From Candidatus Micrarchaeia archaeon (GTDB lineage: Archaea; Micrarchaeota; Micrarchaeia; Anstonellales; JAHKLY01), in contig JBAZFO010000013.1 in NCBI GenBank assembly GCA_041653315.1, positions 1 through 33,025 on the forward strand: DNA of 33,025 nt, written 5' to 3'. A model generated the notes under the pieces. The model searched no databases, was not told the DNA's origin, and saw only the letters and a program-made list of their open reading frames with translations. Position numbers and translations under genes: made by a program. Positions 1 to 5,104 of this stretch are shown piece by piece (the stretch's first letter is position 1; every line of letters begins with the position of its first letter).

Positions 1-16
1 TGTTTATTACTTAAGT

Positions 17-286
17 TCATTTCCTTTTATCCTTTTTCCATTCGGGGAAGGTTAGTAATTCGCCCAGCGAAAGGAATGAAGGCATAGTCTCACCGGATTG
101 GGCGCGGTCGCAAAGAACCACCCTCTCTACATACTCCACATACGCCTCAAGGTCGGCGTATTCGGAAGAAATAGCACAGACGATGACATCAAAAATAAGT
201 CGCTCATTAGGCTCCACAAATTTTTGACCCTCAATAGCGTTGAATGTTATTTCCGCTGCCCGTTTCGCTCGTTCACTTGGCATCAT
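17..286 (-). CDS. Small hypothetical phage protein
   Basis: About 89 aa, family not recognised. The start is set at the ATG at 286 (a second ATG follows at 283), because GGAGG lies 3 and 6 nt upstream of these two codons. Longer in-frame starts lie upstream of that ribosome binding site, inside the preceding gene. The start overlaps the end of the upstream gene (stop at 273-275), so translation is probably coupled. The protein is mixed-charge without membrane segments and ends in a lysine/arginine-rich tail (KKDKRK). It is the last gene of a three-gene minus-strand operon of small accessory genes. Its role is unknown. Confidence 0.6.
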   Translation of the reverse strand: MMPSERAKRAAEITFNAIEGQKFVEPNERLIFDVIVCAISSEYADLEAYVEYVERVVLCDRAQSGETMPSFLSLGELLTFPEWKKDKRK

Positions 287-581
287 CAACCTCCAGTTTT
301 GAGAGGACATCTCTGGCTATTTGTTTATATTCGGCCGCTTGTGCTCCGTAATAACCCTCACCAGAGGCAATCCGTTTTAGTGCCGCCACCAATTCGGCGT
401 GGTGATTACAGGCGCGGACAATAAATTTAGCATTCGACTCCGCATCCGGCCCGTAACAGTTACAAATTATCCATCCGTCATTAACAACACTGTGTTCATG
501 TTCCGATTCAACCCTCCAACGAGTATCTAAACCGGAATGTTGGTCGTTGGCAATCCACGGCGTTTTGGTATGTTCGGTCAT
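273..581 (-). CDS. Small phage protein with NAKFIVRACNHHAELVAAL motif
   Basis: About 102 aa. The ATG at 581 overlaps the stop of the upstream gene (TGATG). A GTG one codon earlier is possible but less likely. Around residues 50-70 it has the pattern N-A-x-F-I-V-R-A-C-N-x-H-x-E-L-V-x-A-L, which recurs in small accessory proteins of many tailed phages with no assigned function. A tryptophan- and cysteine-containing N-terminal half (WIICNCYGPDAESNAKF) precedes it. It sits between a W-N-G repeat protein and another small unknown in a coupled operon. The family resemblance is from memory. The function is unknown. Confidence 0.7.
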   Translation of the reverse strand: MTEHTKTPWIANDQHSGLDTRWRVESEHEHSVVNDGWIICNCYGPDAESNAKFIVRACNHHAELVAALKRIASGEGYYGAQAAEYKQIARDVLSKLEVDDAK

Positions 582-1297
582 CACTTATCCTTTCGTTTTA
601 TAAATGGACAATCTATTTTCTTGAAAACCCCACCACGAATACGCGCCTTTTCGCCGTCACAGTCCAATAAATCTTCGCGCTTGAATTTTACTTCCCATAG
701 TTGGGCGGTAACATCAACACCAAAATAAGTAATTGCAGTTGCCATTGATGATACATGGACACCCTGAACGCAGGTGCCCGAACCGGAAATTGGTAAATCA
801 GCCTCATAATACCTGCCCGACCGCTGGACAAAATTCTCGATATAACGGCCATGACCATCTTTTTGTGTCGTGCGATATGCGGTTGCAATTCCACGAGAGT
901 TAAATACAATACCAATTTTTGAGGCCATAAAAAGTAAACGGTCGGAAATGTTTTTGTTGCGCCATATCCCGTTGTACCATATCCCGTTGCACCATGTCCC
1001 GTTGCGCCATATCCCGTTGCGCCATGTCCCGATGCGCCATGTCCCGTTGCGCCATGTCCCGTTGTACCATATCCCGTTGCACCATGTCCCGTTGCGCCAT
1101 ATCCCGTTGCACCATGTCCCGTTGCACCATTCCCCGTTGCGCCATTCCCCGTTGCGCCATGTCCCGTTGCGCCATGTCCCGTTGCGCCATGTCCCGTTGT
1201 ACCATGTAACGATGCCATCAATAATATCAACATCTTCATTTTCTACAATAGCATCTTTAAGCCATTGTGGAGCATCAACCAAATCTTTAATTTTCAT
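581..1297 (-). CDS. W-x-N-G-x pentapeptide-repeat protein with C-terminal phage domain
   Basis: 238 aa in three parts. Residues 1-31 form an acidic N-terminal cap. Residues 32-114 hold 16 full copies plus part of a five-residue repeat, mostly W-[RCY]-N-G-[TIE]. Residues 115-238 form a globular domain with Y-E-A-D, GTCVQGVHVSS, and a WEVKFKREDLLDCDGEKAR segment. The C-terminal part resembles, from memory, a phage domain with a C-x-x-G-x-H-x-S core followed by a strand-rich region (DUF7666-like). The repeat suggests a regular beta-solenoid, but it is not the classical A-[D/N]-L-x-x pentapeptide. A ribosome binding site (GAGG) lies 8 nt before the ATG, and a promoter at 1317-1345 sits just upstream. 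It is first in its operon. The function is unknown. Confidence 0.8.
   Translation of the reverse strand: MKIKDLVDAPQWLKDAIVENEDVDIIDGIVTWYNGTWRNGTWRNGTWRNGEWRNGEWCNGTWCNGIWRNGTWCNGIWYNGTWRNGTWRIGTWRNGIWRNGTWCNGIWYNGIWRNKNISDRLLFMASKIGIVFNSRGIATAYRTTQKDGHGRYIENFVQRSGRYYEADLPISGSGTCVQGVHVSSMATAITYFGVDVTAQLWEVKFKREDLLDCDGEKARIRGGVFKKIDCPFIKRKDK
956..1204 (-). repeat. 15-bp tandem repeat encoding W-x-N-G-x units
   Basis: About 16.6 consecutive 15-bp units, consensus TGGCGCAACGGGACA on the minus strand, with scattered changes at the second and fifth codons. Because the unit is a multiple of three, gain or loss of copies keeps the gene in frame. For the same reason all reading frames stay open across the block, which creates spurious overlapping ORFs. 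Copies differ from one another mainly at TGC/CGC/TAC and ACA/ATA/GAA, so this is not a recent homogeneous expansion. Confidence 0.95.
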
Positions 1298-1316
1298 TTA
1301 TCTTTCCTCAAATATC

Positions 1317-1345
1317 ATTATCGACTCAACAAGATATAAAGTCAA
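1317..1345 (-). promoter_or_regulatory. Sigma-70-type promoter for the 1297-17 operon
   Basis: On the minus strand, TTGACT (1345-1340) and GATAAT (1322-1317) are separated by exactly 17 bp. Transcription would start near 1310, 13 nt before the ATG at 1297. The promoter also holds two direct TTGTTGA repeats 16 nt apart, one overlapping the -35. A near copy lies exactly 300 bp away at 1617-1645. Confidence 0.7.
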
Positions 1346-1476
1346 CAAGATTTTTCATTCTCTATTATCCATCTAACAATGCCCTCCGAAAACCCGTCAA
1401 GATGCGTCCAGCCACCATAACCAAATTCTACGCCTCCCGAAATTTTAGGCCGGGAACGAGCGATTGCGGTACAAAG

Positions 1477-1501
1477 TGCTCTCCCACTGAGCTACCCCGC
1501 C
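1477..1501 (-). other. tRNA 5' half (acceptor, T8-A9, D arm) lying after its 3' half
   Basis: The minus strand reads GGCGGGG, TA, GCTC, AGTGGGA, GAGC, A: a textbook 5' acceptor strand, T8-A9, a four-pair D arm with GG in the loop, and A26. What follows (1476 downward) forms no anticodon stem and no T arm, so this is not a complete tRNA in the usual order. Its acceptor strand is the exact complement of CCCCGCC at 1525-1519, 13 nt beyond the end of the preceding 3' half. It is either a tRNA fragment or the displaced 5' half of a permuted tRNA. Confidence 0.55.
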
Positions 1502-1514
1502 ACGAGGACGAGGA

Positions 1515-1588
1515 CGGGGGCGGGGGCGGGATTCGAACCCGCGACCTCTCACTTAATAGGTGAAGTATCCGCGATCTACGCCCCGGCC
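1515..1588 (-). tRNA. Aberrant tRNA or tRNA 3' part (anticodon reads ATT)
   Basis: The minus strand shows a clean T arm (stem 1542-1538 with 1530-1526, loop TTCGAAT), a 5-nt variable loop AGGTC, and an anticodon arm (stem 1564-1560 with 1552-1548, loop CTATTAA, T33 present, anticodon ATT at 1557-1555). The 3' acceptor strand CCCCGCC (1525-1519) follows the T arm. CCA is not encoded. Read as an ordinary tRNA, the 5' part (1588-1565) is poor: the acceptor pairs 6 of 7, positions 8-9 are GC rather than TA, the D stem is only three pairs, and nucleotide 26 is missing. The acceptor strand pairs 7 of 7 with GGCGGGG at 1501-1495 downstream, which suggests a permuted gene. Promoter 1617-1645 reads into it. 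Confidence 0.5.
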
Positions 1589-1616
1589 AAACTTTTATTG
1601 TCAAAGAACTATTCCC

Positions 1617-1645
1617 ACTATCGGCTCAACAACACTAAAAGTCAA
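1617..1645 (-). promoter_or_regulatory. Sigma-70-type promoter reading into the tRNA-like locus
   Basis: On the minus strand, TTGACT (1645-1640) and GATAGT (1622-1617) are separated by 17 bp. The layout matches the promoter at 1317-1345 position for position, including the paired TTGTTGA repeats. Start of transcription is expected near 1610, about 22 nt before the tRNA-like sequence begins at 1588. Confidence 0.65.
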
Positions 1646-1698
1646 CAACTTTATTTTCAAAAAACAAAATATACTTCGTCAAGTTGACACAAGATTTG

Positions 1699-1734
1699 AG
1701 AGGACGGGGTACACATTTAGTCACCCCGTCTCTT
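1699..1734 (-). terminator. GC-rich hairpin after the tRNA-Leu-like locus
   Basis: Inverted repeat GACGGGGT (1703-1710) and ACCCCGTC (1723-1730), an 8-bp perfect stem with a 12-nt loop, extended by flanking AGA/TCT pairs. It begins about 10 nt after the tRNA-Leu-like 3' end on the minus strand. No uridine tract follows directly, although T-rich sequence comes about 30 nt later, so it may be a processing or stability hairpin rather than a terminator. Confidence 0.4.
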
Positions 1735-1744
1735 GTCTCAAGAC

Positions 1745-1892
1745 TCGCTCGGTAGGGATTTGCACCCCACAGGCCAATTATTTACGAGACAACGTGTCCG
1801 GCTATTACTAATAGCCCGATATGGCGAGTTGTTCGTCAACAGCGGATGCCTTACATCCAGCCCTCCGCGTCTACCTATTCCGCCACGAGCGA
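1745..1892 (-). tRNA. tRNA-Leu-like locus with about 60 nt of extra sequence
   Basis: The minus-strand ends pair perfectly: TCGCTCG (1892-1886) with CGAGCGA (1751-1745), and three more flanking pairs extend this to 10. The 5' part has T8-G9 and a D arm (GCG, loop with AGGTAG, CGC) typical of bacterial tRNA-Leu. The T arm has loop TGCAAAT but six stem pairs. Between these lie about 95 nt with two candidate anticodon arms: 1859-1843 (loop GTAAGGC, anticodon AAG, Leu) and 1793-1777 (loop CTCGTAA, anticodon CGT, Thr). A hairpin GGCTAT/ATAGCC lies between them. The total of 148 nt is far above the roughly 87 nt expected for tRNA-Leu. It may be degenerate, intron-bearing or a fusion of two tRNA genes. 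Confidence 0.45.
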
Positions 1893-2074
1893 GTCTATCA
1901 TTTTTCAAAGAACCAACAAGCCATATAGCAATTATCGTACCAAAACACAAAAATATCTCTAACTCATTATCGTACAATATACAGGATAAGATTGGTTGGA
2001 TATTGGATATGCACAATAGCAACGAAAAGATGAAAATTGTTGCATATAATGTGAAGATGGAAACAGTAAAATGG

Positions 2075-2091
2075 GGTTGTTTTGTGTAGTA
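2075..2091 (+). promoter_or_regulatory. Upstream element shared with the 5713-5729 region
   Basis: GGTTGTTTTGTGTAGTA recurs at 5713-5729 with only two changes (TT to GG). Each copy lies upstream of a plus-strand leaderless promoter, about 40 bp before the -35 here and about 80 bp before it there. It may bind a common regulator. The rest of 1893-2115 shows no gene. Confidence 0.4.
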
Positions 2092-2115
2092 TATAGACCT
2101 TCAATCTAAAAAAAG

Positions 2116-2158
2116 TTATTAAAATTGTCTTGACAAGAATATGCTAAAAGAATAGGTT
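2116..2158 (+). promoter_or_regulatory. Early promoter with leaderless start at 2165
   Basis: TTGACA (2130-2135), 17-bp spacer, TAGGTT (2153-2158, a weak -10). The AT-rich TTATTAAAAT just before the -35 is shared with the promoter at 5796-5839. The next ATG (2165) begins 7 nt after the -10, where transcription is expected to start, so the mRNA would have no leader. Confidence 0.6.
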
Positions 2159-2164
2159 GGTAGT

Positions 2165-2260
2165 ATGGATTGCTTTAATCAGATAAATTTAGACTCCCCG
2201 GCGGTCGGGCTGTTCTCGCAATCCATGCGGTCTGGCCGCTGGTGGGGTCTTCGGAGTTAA
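2165..2260 (+). CDS. Leaderless 31-aa micro-protein or leader peptide
   Basis: 31 codons, MDCFNQINLDS then PAVGLFSQSMRSGRWWGLRS, ending TAATAA. No ribosome binding site precedes it. The ATG coincides with the predicted transcription start of the promoter at 2130-2158. The segment is clearly richer in G+C than its surroundings and forms a long hairpin (2191-2257). Its last codons supply the GGAG (2253-2256) that serves the next gene at 2265. It could be a translated micro-protein or a leader peptide (tandem Trp codons) controlling the downstream genes. Family not recognised. Confidence 0.5.
   Translation: MDCFNQINLDSPAVGLFSQSMRSGRWWGLRS
2191..2257 (+). other. Long GC-rich hairpin with a competing upstream partner
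   Basis: CCGGCGG pairs with CCGCTGG, continued by TCGGGCTG with CGGTCTGG (several G-U pairs), closed by GACTCC with GGAGTT. The loop contains GCAATCCAT, which is complementary to ATGGATTGC at 2165-2173, the first codons of the leaderless ORF. The two pairings compete, as in an attenuator or a switch on start-codon access. The fold was drawn by hand. Confidence 0.4.
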
Positions 2261-2264
2261 TAAT

Positions 2265-2558
2265 ATGGCCAGATATTCTGACCGTTATTATGATTTTCAG
2301 GATTTTAAGCTCCCCAAAGCGGGGGAAATCCTATATACTATGCGTAACAAGGACATACCAAAAGAATATCGACAAGAAAGCCGACAAGAAACCGGAGCGT
2401 GGAAAGTTGTTGCCTTACGTCTGGCAACCGACCCCGACAGGAGGGGACAGCATTTAGTAACTTGTGTAAGGCCAGCTATTCCGGTTTGTCTGTATTGGGA
2501 TGTGAAGGTTTGGCTTGACAATAAAATCCACGTCCTAAAGTGGTATTGGAGACATTAA
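2265..2558 (+). CDS. Hypothetical protein in the replication operon
   Basis: 97 aa, not recognised. The ATG at 2265 is 8 nt after the GGAG at the end of the preceding micro-ORF. The protein is rich in aromatic and basic residues (RYYDFQDFKLP near the N-terminus, WDVKVWLDNKIHVLKWYWRH at the C-terminus), with no cysteine motif or membrane span. Its stop overlaps the start of the next gene (TAATG at 2556-2560), indicating translational coupling with the replication-initiator-like gene. A regulatory or replication accessory role is possible from position only. Confidence 0.65.
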   Translation: MARYSDRYYDFQDFKLPKAGEILYTMRNKDIPKEYRQESRQETGAWKVVALRLATDPDRRGQHLVTCVRPAIPVCLYWDVKVWLDNKIHVLKWYWRH

Positions 2559-3289
2559 TGGCTGGATATGCTAAGATATGGACGGACTGTTTTCAAGACG
2601 ACTGGTTTGTATCCATGAATAGTCATGGTCGAGGACTCTGGTTGCAGTTAATTGTTTGGGCAAAATTACAAGGCGATACGGGTACGATATGCTTTCGGAG
2701 TTGGGGCGCGGCGGCTATGGCGTGGGGGTGCGACGACCAGATCGCAGCGAAATATGTAGCATTTTTCGCCTCGACACAGAAATGCGAATTAATCAAAACT
2801 AAAAACTGCATAACCATCAAAATACTTAACTACCAGTATTACCAAGAGGTTGACGCAAAAGAGCACATAAAAAAACGGAAGCAGCGGTGCGAAAAATCCC
2901 GCCGAATCTTCCCTTTACCAGACCAGACCAGACCAGACCAGACCATATTGTCGAAAGTGTCTTTCGACCACAAAGAAGCCATTGATTATTTTTGCCAAAA
3001 GTATCAGGAAAAGACCAAAGAGAAATACATTTTTGATGGAGGTAAGGATGGGAAGATTGTTAAGGGATTACTAAAAAGCGTTGGTTTGGAGAAGTTCAAA
3101 ATCCTCGTTGACCGTATGTTTGAAACCGACGATCCGTTTATAAAAGACAGGGCGGGATACTCTATCTCCATATTAAAGGCCTGTGCCAATAAGCTAATAC
3201 AGGCCAAGCCTTCATCAACGCAACAACTTGCAGACTTAAATGCTAAGTTCAATAAAGAAAAAGAGGCCATGAATGAACACTTACGATGA
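2558..3289 (+). CDS. Phage replication initiator / replisome organiser-like protein
   Basis: About 243 aa, starting at the ATG at 2558 (TAATG overlap, GGAG 7 nt upstream). A longer GTG start at 2540 lacks support. The N-terminal part (residues 1-100) has the W-x-D-C-F-x-D-x-W-F, R-G-L-W-L-Q-L-I-V-W-A and G-D-T-G-T-I pattern seen in winged-helix N-termini of phage replisome organisers and DnaD-like proteins. A basic linker (KKRKQR) and a short PDQTRPDQT segment encoded by a 5-bp repeat separate it from the C-terminal part. That part (from about 140) contains F-D-G-G-K-D-G-K-I-V-K-G-L-L-K, also typical of phage replication initiators. The next gene overlaps its end. Role: binding the phage origin and loading helicase, inferred from family features. 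Confidence 0.65.
   Translation: MAGYAKIWTDCFQDDWFVSMNSHGRGLWLQLIVWAKLQGDTGTICFRSWGAAAMAWGCDDQIAAKYVAFFASTQKCELIKTKNCITIKILNYQYYQEVDAKEHIKKRKQRCEKSRRIFPLPDQTRPDQTILSKVSFDHKEAIDYFCQKYQEKTKEKYIFDGGKDGKIVKGLLKSVGLEKFKILVDRMFETDDPFIKDRAGYSISILKACANKLIQAKPSSTQQLADLNAKFNKEKEAMNEHLR
2917..2945 (+). repeat. 5-bp tandem repeat (GACCA)5 inside the replication gene
   Basis: Five perfect GACCA units preceded by a partial unit (ACCA). They encode the linker PDQTRPDQT. A unit length not divisible by three means loss or gain of one unit shifts the frame and would truncate or swap the C-terminal domain, the architecture of a phase-variable contingency locus. Confidence 0.9.
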
Positions 3290-3881
3290 GTTGGAACGTC
3301 TTACATATGAACAGTTTAGGCTATATTTTGAGACATTTTGGGCTAATCTTGGACGTGGCCAAGCCGTATCTGATTTTATGGTTAAGGCATATTGGGAAAA
3401 GTTAAGAGAGTTCCCCGGACTATTTATCCGGGATGTTTTTGAGGAATACCTAAACTATAATGTCTCTGAATCTAAAGATATACCTACCGCTGCCTATTTC
3501 GTGTCCCACTGCATCAGCAAGAAGGCCGCCTATTCTAAGCCAGTAGAAGCCCCTATTGTACGTACCGACCTATCTGAGACGTGGCGACGATGCCTAATGA
3601 CTGGTACAAGGATACTCCTGACCGCCCATAACAATAAAGATATTGCCGACGCTGGACAACCCATCCGAAACCTACAAATCTGGCTCAATAAGCTAAAGGC
3701 CGAAAACAAGCCCGATGACATGATTGCCGGTATCAAGGAAACAGCTAAGAAATATAAGATATATCTCGATCCTGCGTGGCCGGAAACAGAAACAGAATCC
3801 CGGCCAGTTGTATCGGCGGGCATCAATAGCCCGATGACTAAACTTGGTGATGCAATCGGGGAATTGCGCTTAGGGCTATAA
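3273..3881 (+). CDS. Candidate helicase-loader / replication accessory protein
   Basis: 202 aa, ATG at 3273, overlapping the end of the replication-initiator-like gene, with GAGG 7 nt upstream. Residues 8-90 (EQFRLYFETFWANL, a helical stretch, then F-P-x-L-F-I-R-D-V-F-E-E-Y-L and D-I-P-T-A-A-Y-F) resemble the helical N-terminal domain of phage helicase loaders and G39P-like proteins, in which a short helical domain is followed by a conserved Pro near a P-T-x-x-x-F motif. No Walker motif is present. The C-terminal half is variable and ends in ELRLGL. Position after an initiator-like gene supports a role in replication. The family call is tentative. Confidence 0.5.
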   Translation: MNTYDELERLTYEQFRLYFETFWANLGRGQAVSDFMVKAYWEKLREFPGLFIRDVFEEYLNYNVSESKDIPTAAYFVSHCISKKAAYSKPVEAPIVRTDLSETWRRCLMTGTRILLTAHNNKDIADAGQPIRNLQIWLNKLKAENKPDDMIAGIKETAKKYKIYLDPAWPETETESRPVVSAGINSPMTKLGDAIGELRLGL

Positions 3882-3912
3882 GAAAAGCCCCCATCTCTGA
3901 TGACAAGGGCTT
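3873..3912. terminator. Alternative hairpins between converging operons
   Basis: AAGCCC (3885-3890) can pair with GGGCT before it (3873-3877) or GGGCTT after it (3907-3912). A third GGGCTT occurs at 3940-3945. The site separates the plus-strand gene ending at 3881 from the minus-strand gene ending at 3946. No uridine tract follows in either direction, so this is a weak terminator candidate. Confidence 0.3.
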
Positions 3913-3945
3913 GCACACGAAAGGAAAGAGGAAATGTTAGGGCTT

Positions 3946-4206
3946 CTAAATCGTCTCTGGGTCTGATTCAGAGATTAATGTTCGAAGCGGTTTCTCAAAT
4001 TCGTCTCCACGCCATTTGTTTTCAGTGTCTATCATGCCGCAAACTGTTTTCGATAATCCTATAACGGCGCAGTGTTTAGGAGCCTCAAAAACAATTCCAA
4101 CTAATGTTTGTTTGTTGTGGTTGAATACAACAGTATGGAAAGATTCCCCGCTTACTCCATTACGATGATAATCAATGAAACAAATACCTTTTATTTTTTC
4201 CGACAT
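3946..4206 (-). CDS. Small hypothetical phage protein
   Basis: 86 aa, not recognised. The ATG at 4206 follows AGGGGAG by 8 nt. The sequence has a beta-rich middle (SFHTVVFNHNKQTLVGIVFEA) and two cysteines without a metal-binding spacing. It is the last of five minus-strand genes with gaps of only a few bases (3 nt from the gene ending at 4210), so it is probably transcribed with them from upstream of 5470. Likely an early or accessory gene, by position only. Confidence 0.55.
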   Translation of the reverse strand: MSEKIKGICFIDYHRNGVSGESFHTVVFNHNKQTLVGIVFEAPKHCAVIGLSKTVCGMIDTENKWRGDEFEKPLRTLISESDPETI

Positions 4207-4209
4207 AGC

Positions 4210-4476
4210 TCAACTCCCCTCTTTCTTTTCTATTATCCCAAACCGCATATCGTTGGCGGCAGAATTGATAGCGGTTATGCAAATACGATAAATGGGTGTG
4301 GGGTCTCCCACTGCCATCGATTCCTTATTCTTGGCTATGGTATTAGCTATCGTTTCTAATGCTTCTAACAAGTCCGCGTTGACCTTGTGTAAGAGAGTAT
4401 TATCCTTTCTGAGCTGTGACCATTCAGCTATTGTTTCGGCTATGGCTTTTTCACATTCACCTTTGTACGGGTTCAT
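4210..4476 (-). CDS. Small helical hypothetical protein
   Basis: 88 aa. The ATG at 4476 has GAGG 7 nt upstream. Residues 1-50 form a predicted amphipathic helix (KAIAETIAEWSQLRKDNTLL, LLEALETIANTIAK), suggesting a coiled coil or dimerisation segment. The C-terminal 35 residues are mixed. A helical pattern of this kind occurs in many small phage accessory proteins. It lies 2 nt after the zinc-ribbon gene and 3 nt before the next. No function assigned. Confidence 0.55.
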   Translation of the reverse strand: MNPYKGECEKAIAETIAEWSQLRKDNTLLHKVNADLLEALETIANTIAKNKESMAVGDPTPIYRICITAINSAANDMRFGIIEKKEGS

Positions 4477-4478
4477 GG

Positions 4479-4724
4479 TTAGGCCTCACTTTCATCATTG
4501 GGATAAAAGCACTCTTGGGCGTCTTCGCTCTCAAGATGGTCAAAAGTTATTTTTTGCCAACGGATAAGTTTCTTGCCACATTTAACACACTGGACGTTAA
4601 TACCAATATACTCAGACGATACATCGAATATCATACCATCTTCTAAGTCACCATTACAATATGGGCAGTTGTCTTCAGATATCGGCGCACTATGCTCTTT
4701 TGACATATCTTCACTAAACGACAT
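4479..4724 (-). CDS. Small zinc-ribbon protein
   Basis: 81 aa with two cysteine pairs, C20-P-Y-C23 and C46-V-K-C49-G, spaced as in a zinc ribbon. The flanking residues are acidic (SKEHSAPISEDN before, ESEDAQE after). The ATG at 4724 is preceded by GGGG 7 nt upstream, and only 2 nt separate the gene from its upstream neighbour. Such small metal-binding proteins are frequent in phage early regions, where some act on host transcription or translation. The specific target here is unknown. Confidence 0.65.
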   Translation of the reverse strand: MSFSEDMSKEHSAPISEDNCPYCNGDLEDGMIFDVSSEYIGINVQCVKCGKKLIRWQKITFDHLESEDAQECFYPNDESEA

Positions 4725-4726
4725 GG

Positions 4727-5080
4727 TTAAGCCCCACTTTCAGGGTTAAGGGTGGCTTTTCTAACTGAAAAGCGAAAGGATTTCCTGTTTTTGATAGCCG
4801 CCATTGCCTTGTCAGCCGCTTGCCTTATCTTGGGACAGGTCGCGGTTTCTGGAATATGAGAATTATACTCCATCAATAGGAAACATAGAGCGTCGAATAG
4901 TTCACGGTTTTCTTCCATCAGTTCCGGCGCGACGGCGATCAGGCGGGCGTATTCCATTGCATCACCATGACCAGAACCAAGAATTTCAGCAATGATATCC
5001 TTGTTCTTATTGCGAATATAGATTTTGCCATGTAATTCATGGATGGATAGCATCATATCGGTTCTTGTTTGAGTGTTCAT
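4727..5080 (-). CDS. Phage protein with A-R-L-I-A-x-A-P-E-L motif
   Basis: 117 aa. Residues 42-60 read DAMEYARLIAVAPELMEEN, a variant of the NARLIAAAPELLEAL motif found in many small phage accessory proteins of unknown role. Before it, residues 14-36 form strands (HGKIYIRNKNKDIIAEIL). A helical segment with NRELFDALCFLL follows. The C-terminal tail is basic. The ATG at 5080 follows AAAGGAAAG, a good ribosome binding site. The motif match is from memory. The function is unknown. Confidence 0.65.
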   Translation of the reverse strand: MNTQTRTDMMLSIHELHGKIYIRNKNKDIIAEILGSGHGDAMEYARLIAVAPELMEENRELFDALCFLLMEYNSHIPETATCPKIRQAADKAMAAIKNRKSFRFSVRKATLNPESGA

Positions 5081-5104
5081 CTTTCTTTCCTTTCGTTTTG
5101 TGTG

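Noticed and set aside
956..1204. CRISPR-like array
   Set aside because: Units are 15 bp, contiguous and without spacers. They are coding repeats.
688..1376. Overlapping ORFs on both strands across the 15-bp repeats (GATGHG-type, RDMAQ-type, RHVPL-type)
   Set aside because: The repeat unit is a multiple of three, so every frame stays open. Only the frame with a ribosome binding site, a cap and a globular C-terminal domain (581-1297) is credible.
1420..1477. Second complete tRNA reading downward from 1501
   Set aside because: No anticodon stem pairs and no canonical T arm can be found. The only hairpin (TCCCG/CGGGA) has an 11-nt loop.
1677..1715. Plus-strand promoter from TTGACA at 1683-1689
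   Set aside because: No -10 at 16-18 bp (GGGTAC found). It lies before a hairpin and leads to no gene.
1733..2089. 118-aa plus-strand ORF over the tRNA-like region
   Set aside because: Overlaps the tRNA-Leu-like locus and hairpin, with no ribosome binding site and no protein-like pattern.
3530..3916. 128-aa minus-strand ORF
   Set aside because: Lies opposite the helicase-loader-like gene and crosses the converging region. No ribosome binding site or family features.
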